Assembly (NCBI GenBank): GCA_031310005.1
Contig: CM062379.1
Span: 1,736,001 to 1,800,000, forward strand
DNA length: 64,000 bases
Direction: 5' to 3'
Source of the DNA: Dactylellina haptotyla
Lineage: Eukaryota; Ascomycota; Orbiliomycetes; Orbiliales; Orbiliaceae
Position 1 is the first letter of the stretch. Each line of letters starts with the position of its first letter. The position numbers and the translations under genes were made by a program. The notes beneath the pieces are model-generated. The model made no database searches, was not told the origin of the DNA, and saw nothing but the letters and a program-made list of their open reading frames with translations. Shown piece after piece: positions 1 through 15,384 of this stretch.

Positions 1-543
1 GCGTCGTTCCAGCGGGTCCCTCTCGTCCTGGGAGCAATGAGCTTGATTCATCTACGGCTGTATACCGACGAAGCATCGATATAGATTTTGAAGATATTAA
101 GAACTTGATCCTTTCCGAGTGTGGAACAGGGAGATCTCAAGCGAGGGGACAAAAAAATAGAAAATTGCATGGGCGGGGTGTGATGGTGTGAATGAAGACT
201 GGTAAAGGGAGAACGTACTCAGGATACCCCGCTTGGCCTCCAACCGGGCCTCATAACGGCGACTGATCTCTCGCACGAATTCGTAGCCGGCAGTGAGAGC
301 GACAATAGCGAGGAGCGAGAGCACGAGCGAGATGGGTCCGCGGACGTGCCAGCTGCGAAAGATGATGCACAGGTTGGTCGGGTCCCAGGTGAACAGCATC
401 TAGAGAGTAAACAAGTAATTAGCGAATCCGTCCTCTTGAACCCAGACGGTAGATTTGTAACCTACGTTCATGGAACAGCGGTCGGCGGGCATGTTCATGT
501 CCATAGTTTTCGGGGCACCGTGGCCATGCTGCGAGTGGTCCAT
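1..543 (-). CDS. Ctr-family copper transporter, C-terminal part off the window
   Basis: This is the 5' part of a high-affinity copper transporter of the Ctr family, which moves Cu(I) across the plasma or vacuolar membrane as a trimer. Exon 1 (543-466) codes for a short Met/His-rich leader (MDHSQHGHG, then MDMNMP), the usual extracellular copper-collecting segment. Exon 2 (399-219) carries the family block LFTWDPTNLCIIF, a conserved WH, and a first membrane segment ending in AGYEFVRE. A third exon probably starts at 135 and stays open to the window edge, but that acceptor is my choice and could be wrong. Intron 1 (465-400) is GTAGGT..CTAG; intron 2 starts at 218 with GTACGT. The second and third membrane segments, with the MxxxM and GxxxG motifs, lie outside the window. 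Family call is firm; the exact gene name is not. Confidence 0.82.
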
Positions 544-2147
544 GTCGACGGAGGTTTTTATTCTCAACCTGTTCAATTACGAGCTGGATTTAAGCTGCGG
601 GTTGCGTTCACACGAGGTACTTTTGAAAGTCGTGTTATCCGGTTTCCACACGTTGTCGAGTAAGTGTAGCTCGTCGTCGACCGCAAAAATTCGTAAAATC
701 TGGAGAGATGGAGAGAGAGAGATGAGATGGAAGCAACCCTGGAGAAAATAGTGGCCCCCCAGCTCCATAAATAAAACCAGATGCCATGAAGCGATCCTAT
801 CGCCTCATCACCGGGAGGTCACGCCGCCATGCAGTCCAGCCAGCCAAGGCCCGGAGCTTATGCAAGTGAGGCAGTTTCTGTACCGTTCCAGCTAAGCGTC
901 GCACAATCGTGCAGGGTTGCCGTCCACCACCGCAACGGGGATGTCCAGACGAGCTGGAGCGAAGAAGGCCACTTTCTGAAGACGCTGACGAAACAAGCTC
1001 ATATGTCCCAGATGCTTTCCGTAGGATCATATGATAAAACGCTTTTCTTGCGAAATCAATTATATTTACCATTTTTAAATCGGGTTTCGACTGGAACTAC
1101 TGATTAATTAATTTAGTGTTGAAGTAGAACACCAAGAATAGAACCCAATTCGCAACCTCAAAAATATTAGTGTTACCTTGTACCTAATTCCAAAAGGTGG
1201 AGACATCTATAGATGTTTACGAAAAAGGGCTTTAAGTCCAGAATATATATAATTTGTTACGCTTTGAAAGATGCTCATAAAATGAAGTATTTGTTTTTTA
1301 ATGTAACTTATAATAATATAACCATACCAGGCCATCGCAGGTCTGGCATTCTGAGCAGGACAACCAAATCTTAAAGCTCGAGAGATTTCAAAGCCCAGAA
1401 CCGCGCGCATCCAGAGAGGATGTACTATCTATTTACTTATCCAAACAGCTTTCTACTGGGAAACGCACGTAAGGGTTATGCCACGAACGCCTCAAAAAAA
1501 TACCAAAGCGGAGAGGTCAATGAGGATTCGACTAGATAGTCAGTGACGTCAGTTGTAGAATCACGCCTTCCCTCGTCTAGACACATGCCCTGAAGCCCAA
1601 TTAATATACTCGCAGAACGCGGGCCCGGGTAGCCTGTAAACTACCTTGGAAATGATGGCAAGATAGCCCTTTCCCGCGCAATTGGCCGGAGCATACAATC
1701 CGGAAGAGCACATGGCACTCTGTTATAAAGAAGACCCGAAAATATCCCTAATCAGAAACGTTCAAAGCGTTCGATTGTTCGGACGAAAGGCAAGGCTAGG
1801 GTGCGAGGGAGCCGTTGGATGTGTTGGGGTGTTGGAGGGGTGTTGGAGGTGTCGTCGCTTCCCACCGACGGCGCCGGCACAAAGCTGCCCAGCAAGTTTT
1901 ACATTTCGCATGCGCATGCGCTCTCTCCGCTGCCTCCGAAACAATTGAAAAAGAAAAAGTAGGATTCGATGCTTGATAAGCCGGCGTTCAATCCTATTTG
2001 GCCCCTCGCGGTTATAATTATATAAAACCTTACCCTCCTGGCTGGACCCGCTGCAGGCATCCCGGCCTGTTATCGATAATTACCATCTCGACCGGAAAGT
2101 ACCTAGGTATACCTTTCAAAAATCAGAATCGCCCACGATATCGCACG
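544..2147. other. Divergent intergenic region, no gene seen
   Basis: This spacer lies between the copper transporter (leftward) and the dioxygenase gene (rightward) and must hold both promoters. Short open frames here are under 95 codons, show no family features and overlap on both strands, so I do not call any. Composition is mixed, with AT-rich patches near 1060-1330. Confidence 0.5.
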
Positions 2148-2893
2148 ATGCCGATTTCGCAGCCACTCAACTTGCCGAAATGGTTCGTATACATGTAGCC
2201 ATCCGTATATCTTATAAAAAACGAGCATATTCATAACGGCATCTGTTTCTAGGCTTAAGGAGAACTCTCATCTTCTCCAACCGCCAATCAACAACTACTG
2301 CGTCTACAATGAGGACTTTACGGTGATGGTGCGTTTGACCCCCCGATTCCTAATCGCATGCATGCACACATTGGTACATACATGCATCGCCTACACAATT
2401 TTTTTTTTCTGCTAGCTTGTAAAAAGAGAACTAACACCGATAACCGCATGTACAGATCGTAGGCGGCGCCTCGGGCAACGCCCGCACCGACTACCATATC
2501 AACACGACCCCCGAATGGTTCTACCAGTACAAGGGTCCCATGATCCTCAAGATTGTTGACCCGACGGACAATAATGCCTTTAAGGACATCATCATCCGCG
2601 AAGGGGACATGTTCCTCCTCCCGCCGGACACGCCGCACAACCCCGTCCGGTTCGCGAATACCGTCGGCGTCGTGCTGGAGCAGAAACGGCCGGAGGATAG
2701 TCTCGATCGGTTGAGGTGGTATTGCCAGGATTGCAAGGAGATCGTGTACGAGGATTCATTCCATTGTACGGATCTGGGGACCCAGATTAAGGAAGCTGTC
2801 AACAAGTTCCGAAGTGACGATAGTTTGAGGACTTGTAAGAATTGCGGGGCGTTGGCGGATGTAGAGAGGACGAAGGAAGTTATGCCTATCTAA
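2148..2893 (+). CDS. BNA1: 3-hydroxyanthranilate 3,4-dioxygenase
   Basis: Cytosolic non-haem Fe(II) cupin enzyme that opens the ring of 3-hydroxyanthranilate in the kynurenine route to quinolinate and NAD. Three exons, 2148-2182, 2253-2328 and 2456-2893, give 182 residues, close to the usual length of about 177. The start MPISQPLNLPKW matches the family N-terminus and the donor after AAATG joins TGG to CTTAAG. Metal ligands are visible as His51 and Glu57 (DYHINTTPEWF) and His98 (PPDTPH), with substrate-binding arginines at 47 and 102. The C-terminus has the two rubredoxin-like CxxC pairs (CQDC and CKNC) found in fungal and bacterial forms. Intron 2 has a CTAAC branch point. It converges on the Erg26 gene with 214 bases between stops. 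The sequence looks complete and functional. Confidence 0.95.
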
Positions 2894-3107
2894 ATGAGGT
2901 TTGGGTAGATTGGTGCTTTAAATTTGGGGGTTATCACTTTTTACTGGAATGAAAAGATAAAGCAATAGTATAAAATAGACATTATAGATTCATTAAAAGA
3001 GCCGTCTATTATCGATACAGGTCGCTTGTTTATTGCCAAAACCAACCGAAAGATCAAAAAAAGAAAGCAACTTGTAACTTTTCCCCGCTAGAGCCCTAAT
3101 ATCCCGA

Positions 3108-4317
3108 TTACGCCTTCTTCTCCTCCTCTGCCTTGAACCACTGTAGTAATCAATGTTAGCATGTCGCAATCATCATGAATGGATTGGACGATATTCTTAC
3201 CTCAATGGATCTCCTCAAACCTTCCGTTAGCGAGATCTCAGGCTCGTATTCTAACAGCTCCCTCGCCTTCCTGATATCGAAGTAACGGTGCGCACACGAG
3301 AACTTGACTCTAAACCTCGTCAAGCCCGGTTCCCGTCCCATCAGCGAGCTGAAGGCCTCCGCCAAACCGGCAAGGACTAATCCCACGCTTCTGGACATCA
3401 CAATCGAGCCGGCGTTGTAGATACCATAGTGGCACCAGATCGCCTTCGCAAAATCCCAGAAGTAAACGGGCTGTCCGTTTGTGATGAACAGAGGGGTCCC
3501 ATCGAGACGTCTCTTCTGATCGATAGAAGGATCCGATACACCGGTGGTGGCGTGCTGGTGTAGCAGTGTCGATGCTGCCAGGAGATGTGCGTGCGCGAGG
3601 TTGTCAATGTAGGTGAAGTCGAAGAGGTTGGTGTTATTTCCCAACTGCCATCTGGTCTGGCCGTTCTTCGCGACTGTGATGAAGCCGGGTACGAGCTGGC
3701 GATCTCCGGGGCCGAATATACCGGCGGGACGAATGGCGGTGGTGAGCATGCCGCTATTGCCATTGGCTTCGAGAGCGAGAGTTTCAGCGATGGCCTGGTT
3801 GGAAAGAACGTTAGTCGTGAAGAATATATATCCGAGAAAGAGAGAAAAAGCTAACCTTGGACTCGTTGTAGGAATCGTAGGGTACGATTGGGAACGGCTC
3901 GGTCTCGTCCACATTGATCAGCGGACTGCCATCATAAACCACACCAGCGGAAGAAGTGTAAACCATGACCTTCACGCCGGCGTCCTCGCAGGCTTTTATG
4001 ACATTCCTGGTGCCCTCGACGTTGACTTTCATGTAGATCTCGCTCCCGAGTCCGTGAATCGGACTGGCGGTGTGAATCACCGTCTCCGCTTTGGCATTCT
4101 CTACGACAGAAGAAATGGACGATATGTCCGTGATGTCGACGGTCACATAAGTGATATTGGGGTTGTCGATCTGGTTCGTCAGACGGATATCGGCTGCAGT
4201 GATACGGCAGGCAGGATGCTTCTCGACGAGGGATCTAACGATGGCACCGCCGAGGAAGCCGCAACCACCGATGACCAGGCACGACGGGAGGGGAGTTTGG
4301 TTTGGTTTTATGGCCAT
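3108..4317 (-). CDS. ERG26: Sterol-4-alpha-carboxylate 3-dehydrogenase (decarboxylating)
   Basis: NAD(P)-dependent short-chain dehydrogenase of the 3-beta-hydroxysteroid dehydrogenase family, acting at the ER in C4 demethylation of ergosterol precursors. Three exons, 4317-3856, 3794-3201 and 3140-3108, give 362 residues (yeast protein about 349). The Rossmann signature GGCGFLG is at residues 17-23. The catalytic pair is Tyr150 and Lys154 (YNESK), directly before intron 1. The family block RPAGIFGPGDRQLVPG follows in exon 2. The last exon codes for only ten residues (WFKAEEEKKA). I start at the ATG of MAIKPNQ (4317) in a good CAATATGG context; upstream codons are open but without an ATG. A related hydroxysteroid dehydrogenase cannot be excluded, but the motifs fit Erg26 best. 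Confidence 0.9.
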
Positions 4318-5454
4318 ATTGTAGTCCTTTCTGGCGATGTTGGAGCTAGGAGTTTTGAGTGCTCGATAACTCTGATATGATGTGCTCAAGATGTATTAGA
4401 GCGGCGTAGCACAGCAACTGGGCGGAGATTCTTTGCTGGACGTTGATCGGGCAGAATTGGCCAGCAGCACGCCAATTGCAACATGCGAATTAGTTGCAAT
4501 TCAATTTAGCCAGCACGGCGCGCGAGATCGCGAGGTCGTCTGGCAGGGGCAGCTTTGCCCGAAAAAGAAATATGCCCGGCCGCCTGCGCTCCGAGCACAA
4601 TATTAATACAACGCCTACAACACGACATGGTTGCGACCGTTTCAGAGCTGCACCATCGCCACAAACATACATTGTGGTTCAAAACGACGTTGTATCCAAG
4701 AAGAAGATTCTCAGATACAACTGTTACTATTATAGAACATCTAGCCAGTTACAAAATCTAAATTAAAACAATCATTAATTTTAGGATAGACTAATATATA
4801 GATATACCTATATATATAGGTATAGCTATAGTGATTTGATGCCGTTATATACTGGTCGCATTAAATAACTAGTTGACTGTAGTTGTATATATTTTTGGTG
4901 ATTAATAACTCAAAGTATACTGGTTGACTGATTGACTAATTAGTTAATAATGGTGATGGTAACAATAACAATAATGGTGGGATTGGTGATTCTATATCTA
5001 TAGATAGGTTTTTTGGTGTTTTAAAATATCAAGATAACTTGAAAAATAAACAACCTATTGGTTGTTAGTTGTAGTAAACAAGTGGGCAGTTTTGTTATTT
5101 ATAACTGTTCGTGTTTTATGATATACAGCTGTTAAACTAACTGTCAATTTGGTGGGGGTATGTGGTGATGCAGCAGTTTTATTTAAATAAAAAACCGATG
5201 TTAAAACAACTTCCAACGTAAGTTTTGAACCAAAGTGACATACAGAGAGAGGTCCGTCTGTTTGAAAAGAAGTGTTCTCGATTGATCAAGACCGCGCAAA
5301 TATAAATGTGAATTCTTGCATATATATCCCACGATCCAGTCGCGGCATCTCGGGTTGAATGCCATAACATCACAGGTCTGCGTCGACTATTCGAAATTTC
5401 ACCGACTCCAGAGCTATCCTAGATTGGAAACGGTGTGCATGTGCGCCAAAAAAT
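4318..5454. other. AT-rich intergenic region with a palindrome
   Basis: This is a divergent spacer between ERG26 and the secreted-protein gene. It is strongly AT-rich from about 4740 to 5180 and contains a perfect 22-base palindrome (reported separately). No open frame above about 90 codons looks coding. Confidence 0.5.
4803..4824. repeat. Perfect 22-base AT-rich palindrome
   Basis: The sequence from 4803 to 4824 reads the same on both strands, with TATACC at one end and GGTATA at the other around a TA run. It could extrude as a cruciform or be a chance product of local TA richness. Similar TATACCT words recur near 53288-53322. Confidence 0.6.
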
Positions 5455-6473
5455 ATGCTTCCATACTATATCACCTTACTTCTTTTAATCCCAAATTGTC
5501 TTCTGGCATTTATCAAGTCATCAGAAAGGCCTACTTCAACCGAGACCGCTTTAAATCATAAGGACACACCCACGACCCCACAGAACCATGATCTGCTCCC
5601 AGAAGCGGTTGGTGCCAACATTGAAGAATACCACCATGAGGAACTCCAAAATAGAGTTTTCATAAGTCCTACGTTGTTTTATTCTGGCAATGCAATAGTT
5701 CGGTGCTGGACTCCTGCTGTAATAAGACGTGCGACAGGTCCCTTTCGCGAATTTCTGCCGAGACCGCCTCTCTCGGGGACTCGCCCGGTTTTCGAGGAAC
5801 TGTCGTACAAACTTCAAGCGACTAGATCAAAATCGTGGAGGAGAAAATGTGAAAACTGCAAATGCGACCCAGACACTGGCAGATTGTTATTAAATACGGA
5901 TGACAGTGACAGGGGGGAGGTGCACCCCAGCTATAGATGCCATAATGAGGGTCTGCCTGAGAGATGCGAGGCATGGTATGGTAATTACAATCACACCGGA
6001 AATTTGCGCGTTTTCGAGATAAACATGTTTCGTGGATCCGTCGTGCTAAAGTATATTCTGTGATGATAGGTTGCCAGTGCGAGTGGGAGATGCATCAGCC
6101 CCCAAAGTTTCCGGGAGTCAAAATCTCTGACTATCAAGATGCACTGAACGGAATACCCGATCCCGTCAAAAGCAAGAATCCATCTTACGTATGGGAGAAA
6201 TATGGTCTATCTTGGGAGAAAGGAGAAGATGCCGCGGCAGATGCTCCGTCGAATTTCGAGTTCTCGACGAATAGAAGGCTCGTCCCAGGAACTAAAGAAC
6301 CGTATTATGTGGAAGGCCCCAGCAAGGGTAAAACTTGGGATTGGGTCTTTAATTTAGATCCGCTGACCAAAGCAGGGGGTGGCTCTGGGTCACGGACTGC
6401 GGCCCTCAAACGTGAAGTCTCGAAGGAGGCCGTCGAACCTAACCCGGCTGACGAGGAGAAATCGACTACTTAA
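5455..6473 (+). CDS. Putative secreted protein of unknown function
   Basis: I do not recognise this family. Two exons, 5455-5980 and 6070-6473, give 309 residues. The start MLPYYITLLLLIPNCLLAF is a typical signal peptide (hydrophobic core, likely cleavage near residue 20), and there is no later membrane segment, so export is inferred. The mid-region holds a cysteine cluster (CENCKC at about residues 137-142, later YRCHNEG and PERCEAWYG), continued directly after the intron by CQCEWEM. That continuity supports the splice: donor GTAATT at 5981, acceptor GATAG ending at 6069, phase 1 on both sides. The C-terminal third is hydrophilic and ends EEKSTT. It converges on PEX6. A role outside the cell, for example an effector or wall protein, is possible but not shown. 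Confidence 0.7.
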
Positions 6474-6790
6474 TCTTTCTTTCTTCTGTAGAATTCGAAT
6501 TTCCGAAAATGAGTCTGATACGCTCTGTATAGATATACAACAAGGAAATATATGCTAGGCATTAGAGTTGGATTGCGGCCGGCCGGCCGAATATCTAATA
6601 TAATAAGAAAAAGCGAAGGATATTAATATTCCTAGATATAGGTATATCGGTAGAAGTTACTACTGGCTGCTTATAGCTACATTCTATCAGAATATTTTCT
6701 TCCAGAGATAAATTTAGTTATATATTTACTGTTTTCTGCAAATCTTGCGATGATATCTTACATATGACCTATATTGACTTCTTAGATTGA
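6474..6790. other. Short convergent spacer
   Basis: This spacer holds the 3' ends of the secreted-protein gene and PEX6. A GC-only run of GGCC repeats sits near 6577-6590 in otherwise AT-rich DNA. No gene is seen. Confidence 0.5.
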
Positions 6791-10700
<3,910 letters not shown>

Positions 10701-11640
10701 AGTTCTGGAAATCTTCCCCTAGCTCTCACTTGTAGATTGGAAACGAGAATACGGTATGAAAGGATGCCTGCGCAGTGAATCTGGCGAAATTTTCTTCGAG
10801 GCTGGAGGATCACGGGCGCAAGGGAAGCGTGTTATGGGGTAGCTGCGGCCTGGTGTTTTCTGACTGCAGGGATGGCGGCCGGCTACCAGAATACCTCGGT
10901 TCTCGGAACCACCGCCAATCAGAGCCCTGCCTTTTCCAACTGCAACAACACCATACAAAAACACTTTCACAGCAAGAGCTAGAACTGTAGGTATCTTGCA
11001 GGCATCGCGCACAAGTGTGTGTACGCTCGAGCAATTGCATTTATATTTGTAGCGTATTCTTATTTTGTTACTAAAGAGTAATTTTATGTGCGAACTTATG
11101 CAATCCGCAGGTGCATAGGGGCAGGTAACGCCAATAATACACCTGGACTTACTTCATAAAAACATAACGCTTTTGGACCGCAGCCGCGACCTATTTGACG
11201 AGCCAAGACGAGGCTACGATCAATCTTGCGTTGACTATGAATATTGCGACACGAAACACGTCGAACATTCAGCTGCAATGCGGTCAGCGGTACGTACCGG
11301 CACCCCTGTCAAATGCTGCCCGATTTTGAGGACCGATTTCGAAGCTATGCTATGCCCCCCAAAGCTAAATAATCCCCCGCTCCCAGTAGCAGAAGATATT
11401 GAGCTTCTATCTTTTAGATACTAAGACAGTATCGCCTGGAATTCCGAGCCAAGGGAAATCCACTTTAATTAGACAAACCCAACCGTCAGCGTTAGGGGAC
11501 CCAGATACCAGGCCGGCGATTCGGAAAGTCGGCCAACGGATGTATCTGAGTCTCATACCTTATATTTCATATTTTATCTCCCAACCGACAAGATATCAAC
11601 CCTCCGTGAATCAGTTCTTCCAAACAACTATCTAAGTGAG
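10701..11640. other. Divergent intergenic region
   Basis: This region lies between PEX6 (leftward) and the zinc-finger gene (rightward). It must hold the PEX6 promoter and probably the missing first exon of the zinc-finger gene. The frame that feeds that gene is open from about 11473 but contains no ATG, and I could not place the upstream exon. Confidence 0.4.
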
Positions 11641-12713
11641 GCATACCTCTGGAGTTCAGAGATCTCTTACATAGAAGGATTACTCTCAAATACCAGTGAC
11701 CCCTTCGAGGATTCGGAACGTTACGAGGCCGTTCAGAACCCCGTTGAGGATAATTATGAAGATTTAGTTGGCAATGCTAGGTCTTCGGAAGATCTATATA
11801 ATGCTAGATCTTTCGATCGCAGTAGCCGCTTCCAATGTGCTGCTGTAGATCAGGGTCCGGCCTACTCTCCCGCCGAGTATGGTCGTAAGTTATTCACCAA
11901 CCTACCAAATTACCTATTTTAAATCTTACAAATTCATTCCTTCGCTAATGTTATTGTATAGGTACCTACAAAACACAAAATTGGAAAGACGATATCGATC
12001 AGTTTTTCACGTATCCAGAGTCTCCAACTCCGACAATTGAAGAGACAGCCTTTCCAAATCCCCGTAGCCCCTTCGTAGCCTTTGATGTCACTAGTAAGTA
12101 TTTATCCTCAGATGTATACCTTATACAAACAGCCGATCCGGTGGTATGACACCAATAATATTTGTCGAAAGGCTCATATCTACTGGTAGACTCAGAAGAA
12201 TTTCTGCTTCATCAAGAGACCGACGAACAGCTAGTTCAGAGCACGAGTGCTAGTGATTCTCCAGGGTCTCTCTCAACTGTTACTTGGTGTTCCCCAGCTA
12301 CACCGAGCCCCACTGAAAGCTGGAGTTCACCAGATCAGGATGCCTTTGACCCCCAAATTCTTCAAGTAAATCCGTCGGAAATTCCATCTCATTCTCCGAA
12401 TGAGAAGATATGGCTACGAGAGCACCACGATCAGTTACAACCGCTGACGGCAATTCCAGTGCACAGTCAACCAGAACATACTGTTCCAAGAACGGGAAAA
12501 GGCTCGAGACCTCGGGATCCTGGACACTTCTGTGAAGAAATTGGCTGTGCAGATCTCGAAGGGTTCCGAGAAGCGCGAGGTTGGGCACGGCATATGACAG
12601 TCGTGCACAAAGTCAAAGCGTATAAATGCCCTCGGTGCGATAACTTATATGCTAGGGACGACATGCTTAAAAACCACGCGTGCGATAAACAAATACAAAG
12701 GAAGACAAAGTAG
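11641..12713 (+). CDS. C2H2/C2HC-type zinc-finger protein, 5' end unresolved
   Basis: Probable DNA-binding regulator of unknown target. Three exons can be followed: up to 11884, 11962-12093 and 12172-12713, joined in phase 1 through GTAAGT donors at 11885 and 12094. The first is rich in acidic and serine residues (EDNYEDLVGNARSSEDLY), the second continues as KTQNWKDDIDQFFTYPES, and the third is a Ser/Pro-rich linker. The zinc-binding part is at the C-terminus: CEEIGC...HMTVVH, then CPRCDNLYARDDMLKNHAC, giving one C2H2-like finger with unusual spacing and one C2HC finger. The protein ends in a basic QIQRKTK tail. No ATG exists in the frame between 11473 and the first splice site, so the true start must lie in an exon further upstream; my start is only a lower bound. 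Confidence 0.65.
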
Positions 12714-15384
12714 GCCAAGTCTATAAACCGCCGCAGTAATCCAGTAGCCTCTAAAAGACTAAATTTTTCTTGATCTAGGCGAACTAGGCAACCGAAGCGC
12801 AACACCAATCGAAAGTTGTCTAATCGTTAATATTTTAGATTTTACTCAATTTCAACATGTAATTTCCTTTCTGGTATATGCCCCTACACCTCTTAGTTTA
12901 CTAGCTATATTATGGTTGCTAATTTTGGGATCTTCTTGTCCCTGAAAATTCCAGACATTCCTTCACCCACCTGGCACGAAAGCAAAACGCCTTCAGTTGT
13001 CGCAGCAAACTAACGACCCAAAAAGTTATAGCTACCAACAAGCATCCAAATGTTTTAGAAACGCTTTCCTACCACTATTCTCAATTTAAGCGAGAAAAAG
13101 GACTCGAACCTGGTGGAATCTGGTGTTGCCTCGTATAACTCCTCCTTTTACTAAGCAAGAGTTTTGCCGGGTTGCCATTTCAGCATTTAGCGATAATCTT
13201 CTTCAATAGTTCTGTATGATCTATTAAACCCTGACGGCTGACCTAAAACGAAACTCGCATTCCCTCACTTCGTCTCGCCTGGCGCAAATATCTCTGGAAG
13301 GCAGGTACCCAACATGTTTTATCGTGGAACGATCACCGAGTCAATATAATCTACTGAATCAGAATTCGAACCTTGATTGAAGATTACTGGCGGGTATATC
13401 TTCGGATAGGTCTAAGGCTGTTCGGATGTTGATGCAGTGATTTTTCTATGGTAGAACATGTTGTGTGCTTGCCTTCCAAGAGGTACAGGTTAGAGGATAT
13501 GGGTGGCTTGTATGAGATCCTTTAGGAGACACCGGTACCTTTGGGAGACATGAGAAAGTCGCTGGTGTTTGATTTGCATCCCTGTGGAATCGGTTTACTG
13601 AGAACTGAATGGTATGAAAAATATTTGAGTATTTAATGGCAGGGTCGTTTCAACGAGCTACTCGACTTGACGGCTCCTTGATTTCTTCACCTGACTCGCT
13701 CTCGATGTTGGTAGTCACTTCTGCTACTTTACAACTTGACCTTCAAAACTATCTTTAACTCAATGATATTTTTCAAGAATCGACTATACTTATAGTTGAT
13801 TGATTCTGAGCTTCTACGTTCCCCAAATACAATCTAACTTAAAGTGAAGTAATACCGTGCATGATATGAACACCCAAAAAATTTCTTTCCAACACCGAAT
13901 TTATACGAAGTAAAGTGGAAATAAAATATAATTTCTTTTAAATCTAAAAACTAAAATAATTATCAAATACTTAAGTAAATAAGATACTAAAAAATAAGAA
14001 CCCCTAATTCATCCCCCCTCTCTGGTTTTTCACCCGTTTCCCCATAATCCTTAAGCAGGATGGCTTTCTTGATTAGAATTATTTTTGTCAAAGCTATATG
14101 TTGAGAAACTTGTTTGCTCCTCCTTTCTTCGCTAAAATGATCATTAATTGCGAAGTAATGCTTTCAAACAGGTTTGAGATAGTATTGTTTAATATTCAAC
14201 CATTGCTATCGCCGGAATCTAGATTTCCAGTACCAATAGATTCTTCATATTATCTTCTCATAGTAACTCCTCGTGATTATTTTCATTGGACATATGGCAT
14301 ACCTGATAGTTGATAAGAGTTATAGCCAATGTCCGAGAAGATGATAGAGCTTCGTATATAATATTGACATAATATTAACATTATGTTACCTTGAATTGGT
14401 AACCGTTAGATAGTGGTTTATTAGCAAGCTCTCTACACGAGACTCGGATGTTCATATGGGCATCCATTTTTGAGTGTGTGCGTTATTGAGCCCAGAGAAT
14501 ATCGTTAAGATAGAGAATAGAGTTATTTAGTACCAATATGCCACTCGCAGCAAGATAGATAGATGCTTTGTTGGATATTTACCTATACGAACTAGCTCCT
14601 TCGATTCGTATTGGCTAATAGTGTTCGATATTTGCGGGGGTCTCGAGTAGATGAAATTGTCGAACTATTGATAAAATAGTGGTTTCGAAAACTATATGCA
14701 GATTGGAGACTCTTATTCTCTAGAATGGTTATACCACTCATCCGATGGGGAATATAGTATGTTTTTTTATCTGCCTTATGCTGGTGATCATTAATGATAA
14801 GGTTACGAGGTGGATGGTACCATTTAGCTTCCAGGTATCCAGCCCTGGGTTATAGGATAGTAATAGTAGCCCACATATGATTGGGGTATCTTCCAGCGGA
14901 TTCTATTAGCGAGAGTATTGTAAGAGTCCGATCAGTTTTGAGCGTAGATATTGAGCTTCATTAGCAGAGTATCCCAGAGAATATATAATATGAGTCTATC
15001 GTGGATTTGCTTTCTTTCTGTATTGGTTGGTGTGTATCATCAGTGTAGATAGTAGATGAAATCCATATATGTTCTCACCGGCCCTGCCCGCCAAGATAAG
15101 GTGCTCACCGTGAGTGTAGTAATATGTGCAATATATGGTTGAACGAGACCAACAACTCGTCCGTGTTCGTAAAATATGTCCTTGTCGTTCGTTAGATCGG
15201 TTGTAAATATGGATAAATGGCATAATATGTTATATGGGTTCCCCGGACCCCTCGACATAACCGCGAAAAACGTCTCGCCGTCCCTGCCGACCACACTGCG
15301 GAAACGACCCCACTGCTCCCACTTCTCTCTTCTCGCACCCTCCTTCTTCCTCTCCTCTCTCCTCTCCCCGCTTCAAAAGCGCCC
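12714..15384. other. Gene-poor region of about 2.7 kb
   Basis: I see no gene here. Open frames are short (at most 71-115 codons) and AT-rich. The longest rightward frame (14098-14313) has no recognisable motif. Two short stretches near 13100 and 13375 resemble a tRNA B box on the minus strand, but no tRNA folds from them. The stretch 14340-15000 looks like decayed sequence, though I cannot assign it to an element. Confidence 0.5.

Noticed and set aside
13081-13200. tRNA-like B box (GGTTCGAGTCC on minus) near 13100, and a similar word near 13375
   Set aside because: No matching acceptor stem, D arm or anticodon arm could be paired around either word.
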